63,800 bases of DNA from an uncultured Mycoplasmatota bacterium (GTDB lineage Bacteria; Bacillota_I; Bacilli_A; RF39; UBA660). A model generated the notes under the pieces. It searched no databases. It saw only the letters and a program-made list of their open reading frames with translations, and was not told where the DNA came from. The position numbers were made by a program, and so were the translations under genes. Where the stretch lies: NCBI GenBank assembly GCA_947646095.1, contig CANSFI010000007.1, positions 1 through 63,800 on the forward strand, read 5' to 3'. Shown here one piece after another: positions 60,236 to 63,800 of this stretch; within the stretch, counting starts at the first letter, position 1; each line of letters starts with the position of its first letter.

Positions 60236-62051
60236 TATTTTCACTTCTTTCATTTATAATATTTAAATAAATTGATAACATTATTGGGAGTGCAAAAATA
60301 TAAGGCATTGCATATCTAAAATAAGTATTAACTGGTGAAGCAAGACATACTAAGAATAATGATATCATTGGAGTAATTGTAATTAAATATTTGTATTTTT
60401 TATTTTTTAGTAATGAGATGAACATAAACATATATACCCAAACATTAAAACCAATATTGACAATTAATCCAATTAGAGGAATATATGGAAAACTTACAGC
60501 AAAACTACTTAGTATTTTTCTAGGTATTGACAATCTATTATATTTATAGTTAAATATTTCTTCTTCAGATAATCTTTTATCATATTTATAATATACATAC
60601 CAATTACTAGTATTAGGAGTTAAGTAACCATATATATTATTTAAAGTAGCTTGAATATATATATCAGGCCTTTTAGTTAATCCCTTAAACCATACTTTAA
60701 AATAATCTTTTAATTCTTTTTTAGTTGAATATTTATTAAAACTATTTTTAACAGGATCGGATATTTCAGGTTTATATCTATTAGTTAGTGTTTCAATGTC
60801 TAATATTTTATCAATAGCTTTTATTTCATCTTTATCTAAATTAGCTTTATTTTCTTTTACATATCTAGCTGTTTGTTGAAAAGGAATAGAAAGCATTTCT
60901 CTAACACTTCCCTGATTAATTTTAAAGTGAGGAAGTAAAATATTAGTATAACTTTTATAAATTATAATTGGTAAAATGAATATAATTAATAATTTTAAGA
61001 TATTTTTTTTATTGATCAAAAATAGAAAAGGAAATGACATTATAATTAAATAGATACCATTATTTCTCATAAGCATAATTAAAGTAATTAAAATTATAAA
61101 TGATAGGCAATTTTTAATACATAATTTTTCATCTCTATTTTTAATTAAATCATAAATCATTATCATATATAATATAACTAAACTAGAGAATATAACATCT
61201 TTAACAGCTGATATTGAGTAAAGACCAAATGCAGGTACTAAACTATATATAAGTAAACTAACCAATCTAATATAGTAAGGAGTGTTTAATTTTTTCATAT
61301 ATTTTATAGTGAACGCTAATACGCTAGATAAAATAGCTATTTGAATAATACTATATAAAAATAGTCCAATATTAGTCGAATTAAATAGTATATGTCCTAT
61401 TTTAACACATCCACCTAATATTACAGTATGTAGTACAGGATGATGATTAGTAATAGTAGAAGCGTTTTCATATCCTAAAGCATAATCCATATATTTAGTT
61501 TCAATACCAAAAAATTGTTTTATTTGAAATGATGGATCTGGTGAAAGAATAGCTGGAAAAAAAGATATAATATATGGTAACCAACATATAAGAATTATAA
61601 TTAAAGATATTTTAAATGGTTTATCATCAAATAATTTTTTAATTTTATTATTATTTATATCTTTTTTATTTGTTTTAATAAATATTTCTAATTTATTAAT
61701 TATTAAATTGATAATAAAAAAGTAACCTATAATTTTTATTATAGTTATTGTAAAAAAAGTTAAATTAGAAAAACATAAATCCCAACTGTTTACTTTATTA
61801 TAACTATAACCAATCGTAATAAATATAGAAAGTAATATACTTAAAAAAATATATAATGGATGATTTTTATTTCCTTTAAAATAATACTTGCTATATAATT
61901 TAAAAAGCAAATAAAAAATTAGAGCATAAGCAAACATATTAGTGTTCACTTTATTTACAATTATATAATTAATATCAATATTTACAATTAATGAAAAAGT
62001 TGTAATAATTGATATTAAAATTAAAAATATAAATTTTAAATATTTGTTCAT
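60228..62051 (-). CDS. Large multi-pass membrane protein (DUF6020, GT-C-like)
   Basis: 607 residues with a dozen or more membrane helices. After the helix YIISFFPAILSPDPSFQIKQ comes a loop with SPDPSF and TNHHPVLHT, the acidic/His first-loop motif of GT-C-fold transferases. A soluble insert of about 120 residues lies near 395-500. With the GtrA and GT2 genes it makes the usual three-part set in which the GT-C enzyme adds the flipped sugar to a surface polymer. The acceptor is not shown by the sequence. Confidence 0.7.
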   Translation of the reverse strand: MNKYLKFIFLILISIITTFSLIVNIDINYIIVNKVNTNMFAYALIFYLLFKLYSKYYFKGNKNHPLYIFLSILLSIFITIGYSYNKVNSWDLCFSNLTFFTITIIKIIGYFFIINLIINKLEIFIKTNKKDINNNKIKKLFDDKPFKISLIIILICWLPYIISFFPAILSPDPSFQIKQFFGIETKYMDYALGYENASTITNHHPVLHTVILGGCVKIGHILFNSTNIGLFLYSIIQIAILSSVLAFTIKYMKKLNTPYYIRLVSLLIYSLVPAFGLYSISAVKDVIFSSLVILYMIMIYDLIKNRDEKLCIKNCLSFIILITLIMLMRNNGIYLIIMSFPFLFLINKKNILKLLIIFILPIIIYKSYTNILLPHFKINQGSVREMLSIPFQQTARYVKENKANLDKDEIKAIDKILDIETLTNRYKPEISDPVKNSFNKYSTKKELKDYFKVWFKGLTKRPDIYIQATLNNIYGYLTPNTSNWYVYYKYDKRLSEEEIFNYKYNRLSIPRKILSSFAVSFPYIPLIGLIVNIGFNVWVYMFMFISLLKNKKYKYLITITPMISLFLVCLASPVNTYFRYAMPYIFALPIMLSIYLNIINERSENNE

Positions 62052-62107
62052 ATTAACACCTAAAAGAATTATAACATATTTTCTCTTTTAACTACAAATT
62101 ATAATAA

Positions 62108-62125
62108 TAATTGTACACACAATTA
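62108..62125. promoter_or_regulatory. Inverted repeat before the cysteine-synthase-like gene
   Basis: TAATTGT ACAC ACAATTA is a perfect 7-4-7 inverted repeat just upstream of TATAAT (62138-62143) and AGGTGATATA-ATG. It is a plausible operator; the regulator is unknown. Confidence 0.45.
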
Positions 62126-62157
62126 CATTTATTTTATATAATAATTTAGGTGATATA

Positions 62158-63108
62158 ATGGAAAATTTGATTGGAAATACACCAATGATTAAAATTAATT
62201 ATGAAATTAATAATCAAATAAAAAGTGTATATACTAAATTAGAATATTATAATTTAACAGGTAGTATTAAAGATAGAATGGCTTATTATATTATTACTAA
62301 GGCCAAAGAAAGTGGATTGCTTAAAGAAAATCAACCAATAGTAGAGGCAACTAGTGGTAATACAGGAATATCCTTATCAGCTATTGGTTCTTATTTTAAA
62401 CATGAAATTCATATCTTTATGCCAGATTGGGTAAGTAGCGAAAGAAAAAAAATAATGGAAATGTATGGAGCTAAAGTTTATCTTATTTCTAAAGAAGAAG
62501 GTGGATTTTTAAAATGTATTGAAGAAGCTAATAAATTAGCTCAATCTATAAATGGTTTTAGACCAAATCAATTTAGTAATACTGATAATATTTCAGCCCA
62601 CTATAGTACAACGGGCTTAGAAATAATTGAAAAAATACCTGATGTTCAGGCTTTTATATCAGGCATTGGTACAGGTGGAACCATAATGGGAATTGGTAAA
62701 AGACTAAAAGAAAATAATACTAAAATATATGCTTTAGAACCAGATACTTTTCCTGTTATAACTAATGGTATTAAAGAAGGAAGTCATAAAATAGAGGGGA
62801 TAGGTGATGAATTTATTCCAGATATTGTTGATTTAAATATTTTAGAAGATATTATTTTAGTGAATGATATGGATAGTATTAATATGAGTAAAAAGTTAGC
62901 TAGAATTCTAGGTATTGGGGTAGGTATATCTAGTGGTGCTAATATGATTGGAGCAATACTTATAAATGAAAAAGAAAATGGTAAAGTTGTAACAGTATTT
63001 CCTGATGACAATAAAAAGTATTTAACAACAGATTTAGGTAAGGAAATAGATAATAATACTAATTTTATATCAAACAAAATAAAATTAATTAATTATGAAA
63101 TAGTATAA
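62158..63108 (+). CDS. cysK: Cysteine synthase-family PLP enzyme
   Basis: 316 residues, fold type II PLP enzyme. NLTGSIKDRMA carries the PLP lysine, ATSGNTGISLS binds the substrate, SGIGTGGTIMGIGKRLKE binds the phosphate of PLP, and GISSGANMIGA follows. It makes cysteine from O-acetylserine (or a relative) and sulfide. The reaction is inferred from CysK/CysM similarity; serine racemase- or cystathionine-synthase-like specificity is not excluded. AGGTGATATA precedes ATG. Confidence 0.88.
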   Translation: MENLIGNTPMIKINYEINNQIKSVYTKLEYYNLTGSIKDRMAYYIITKAKESGLLKENQPIVEATSGNTGISLSAIGSYFKHEIHIFMPDWVSSERKKIMEMYGAKVYLISKEEGGFLKCIEEANKLAQSINGFRPNQFSNTDNISAHYSTTGLEIIEKIPDVQAFISGIGTGGTIMGIGKRLKENNTKIYALEPDTFPVITNGIKEGSHKIEGIGDEFIPDIVDLNILEDIILVNDMDSINMSKKLARILGIGVGISSGANMIGAILINEKENGKVVTVFPDDNKKYLTTDLGKEIDNNTNFISNKIKLINYEIV

Positions 63109-63145
63109 ATAATTAAATTTAACTAACAATAATATTGGTGATAAT

Positions 63146-63691
63146 ATGAGATGTTTAATAATAGTTGGATCAAGAAGAGATGGTAATAGTTTAAAATTAA
63201 GTAAAAAGATTAAAGAAGAATTAAAAAAAGAAAGAATTATATGTAATATAATAGTACCTGGTAATCAAAAAATTTATACTTGTACTGGATGTATGGACTG
63301 TGATGAAAGTGGAGTATGTGATTTTTATGATGATATGATTTCTAATATTGAAAAGGTTAATAAATCCGATACTTTAATTTTTATAACACCAACTAGATGG
63401 AATTTGCTTTCTGGTGATATAAAAATATTTATGGATAGATTAAATCCTTTGTATGTACCTAAAAAGTTAGAAGGTAAAAAAGCAATCGCAATTGCAATTG
63501 GAAGCACAGCTAAAGAAGATTTTAGTACTAAAGGAGCTATAACTTCTATTGATAGTTTTTGTGAAAATGCTAAGATGCAACTAATTGGTAAATATGAGTT
63601 TAATAATTGTTTAGATTTTAATGATATTGAATCACATTTAGATGAAGTTAATAAAATGATTAATGAAATCAAAAATAAATTTAAAAACTAA
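63146..63691 (+). CDS. Iron-sulfur flavoprotein-like NADPH-dependent FMN reductase
   Basis: 181 residues of the flavodoxin-like fold. The N-terminal VGSRRDGNSLKLSKKI binds the FMN phosphate; CTGCMDCDESGVC supplies four cysteines in the CxxCxxC pattern of iron-sulfur flavoproteins (Isf) and related oxidoreductases; TPTRWNLLSGDIKIFMDRLN completes the flavin site. It may reduce quinones or disulfides. It follows cysK-like after 37 bases with TTGGTGATAAT before ATG. Confidence 0.85.
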   Translation: MRCLIIVGSRRDGNSLKLSKKIKEELKKERIICNIIVPGNQKIYTCTGCMDCDESGVCDFYDDMISNIEKVNKSDTLIFITPTRWNLLSGDIKIFMDRLNPLYVPKKLEGKKAIAIAIGSTAKEDFSTKGAITSIDSFCENAKMQLIGKYEFNNCLDFNDIESHLDEVNKMINEIKNKFKN

Positions 63692-63709
63692 TTATAGTTA
63701 ATACTAAAA

Positions 63710-63745
63710 AAATGTTATAAAAGAAATTTTATAACTTTTTTTTAG
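63710..63745 (+). terminator. Terminator after the flavoprotein gene
   Basis: GTTATAAAA and TTTTATAAC form a 9-bp stem with loop GAAA, followed by eight Ts. The last bases (63790-63800, GAGGTGATCAACAT) are the ribosome site and first two bases of a start for a gene beyond the window. Confidence 0.85.
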
Positions 63746-63800
63746 TAAAGAAGGACTTTAGTAAAGAAAGCTAGTATATAACTAGTGAGGTGATCAACAT

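Noticed and set aside
1-63800. CRISPR arrays, rRNA and complete tRNA genes
   Set aside because: No regularly spaced repeat-spacer pattern, rRNA motif or full tRNA cloverleaf was recognised; only tRNA-like 3' end fragments near 49,809 and 54,508 and the tmRNA were seen.

Overview
The window is strongly AT-rich DNA from a low-GC Gram-positive bacterium, best matched to the gut lineages near Erysipelotrichia/Mollicutes (RF39-like). The reasons are a peptidoglycan and teichoic-type envelope (TagO/WecA-like, Ddl, CapA), spore-coat CotJ homologues, a tmRNA tag ending in LAFA, short leaders with GGTGAT-type ribosome sites, and the standard code (TGG for Trp, TGA as a rare stop). The species is not identified from sequence; the placement is inference.

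Layout. 1-7,200: envelope and housekeeping genes (tagO-like, YetF/DUF421, NUDIX, membrane-anchored thermonuclease, typA) mixed with decayed genes (Rpn-like tail, frameshifted PIN nuclease, sigma-factor remnant). 7,200-16,010: a divergent XRE pair with a shared operator, an ABC-F ATPase, ddl, a zinc-ribbon protein, a lipoprotein, a SWIM-SNF2 helicase and cotJC/cotJAB. 16,169-39,539: a 23-kb block entirely on the + strand that interleaves a Tad/Flp-type pilus (CpaB, CpaF, TadB, TadC, Flp-like pilin, minor pilins, TadZ) with a type IV secretion apparatus (two VirB2-like proteins, VirB6-like, PrgI/VirB3-like, split VirB4, VirD4, and a cell-wall enzyme joining SpoIID and C39 domains). No relaxase is seen. 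It sits between ordinary chromosomal genes and is interrupted by a decayed 1.9-kb insert. 39,716-48,266: rhodanese, VTT protein, rmuC, rnr, capA, smpB, a class I amidotransferase-like hydrolase and a J-domain protein. 48,450-55,031: an accessory scar zone with two copies of a decayed recombinase/island module, an intact IS1634-family element, an IS3 remnant, a candidate type I toxin-antitoxin locus and a phosphopantetheinyl-transferase-like protein without its key residues. It ends at ssrA (tmRNA). 55,543-63,800: engB, der, a three-gene GtrA/GT2/membrane-glycosyltransferase set, a cysteine-synthase-like gene and an iron-sulfur-type flavoprotein.

Working together. The main candidate for an undescribed system is the pilus/secretion hybrid. 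CpaF belongs to the same ATPase superfamily as VirB11, which Gram-positive type IV secretion systems normally lack, so the locus supplies the full VirB4/VirB11-like/VirD4 trio plus its own wall-cutting enzyme and several pilin types. SmpB, tmRNA and RNase R, which cooperate in ribosome rescue, all lie in the window. Other less obvious signals are five DnaA-box-like 9-mers, three of the four gaps being exactly 42 bp, in the 3' end of the virD4-like gene; the type I toxin locus; and the confinement of TGA stop codons to accessory genes.
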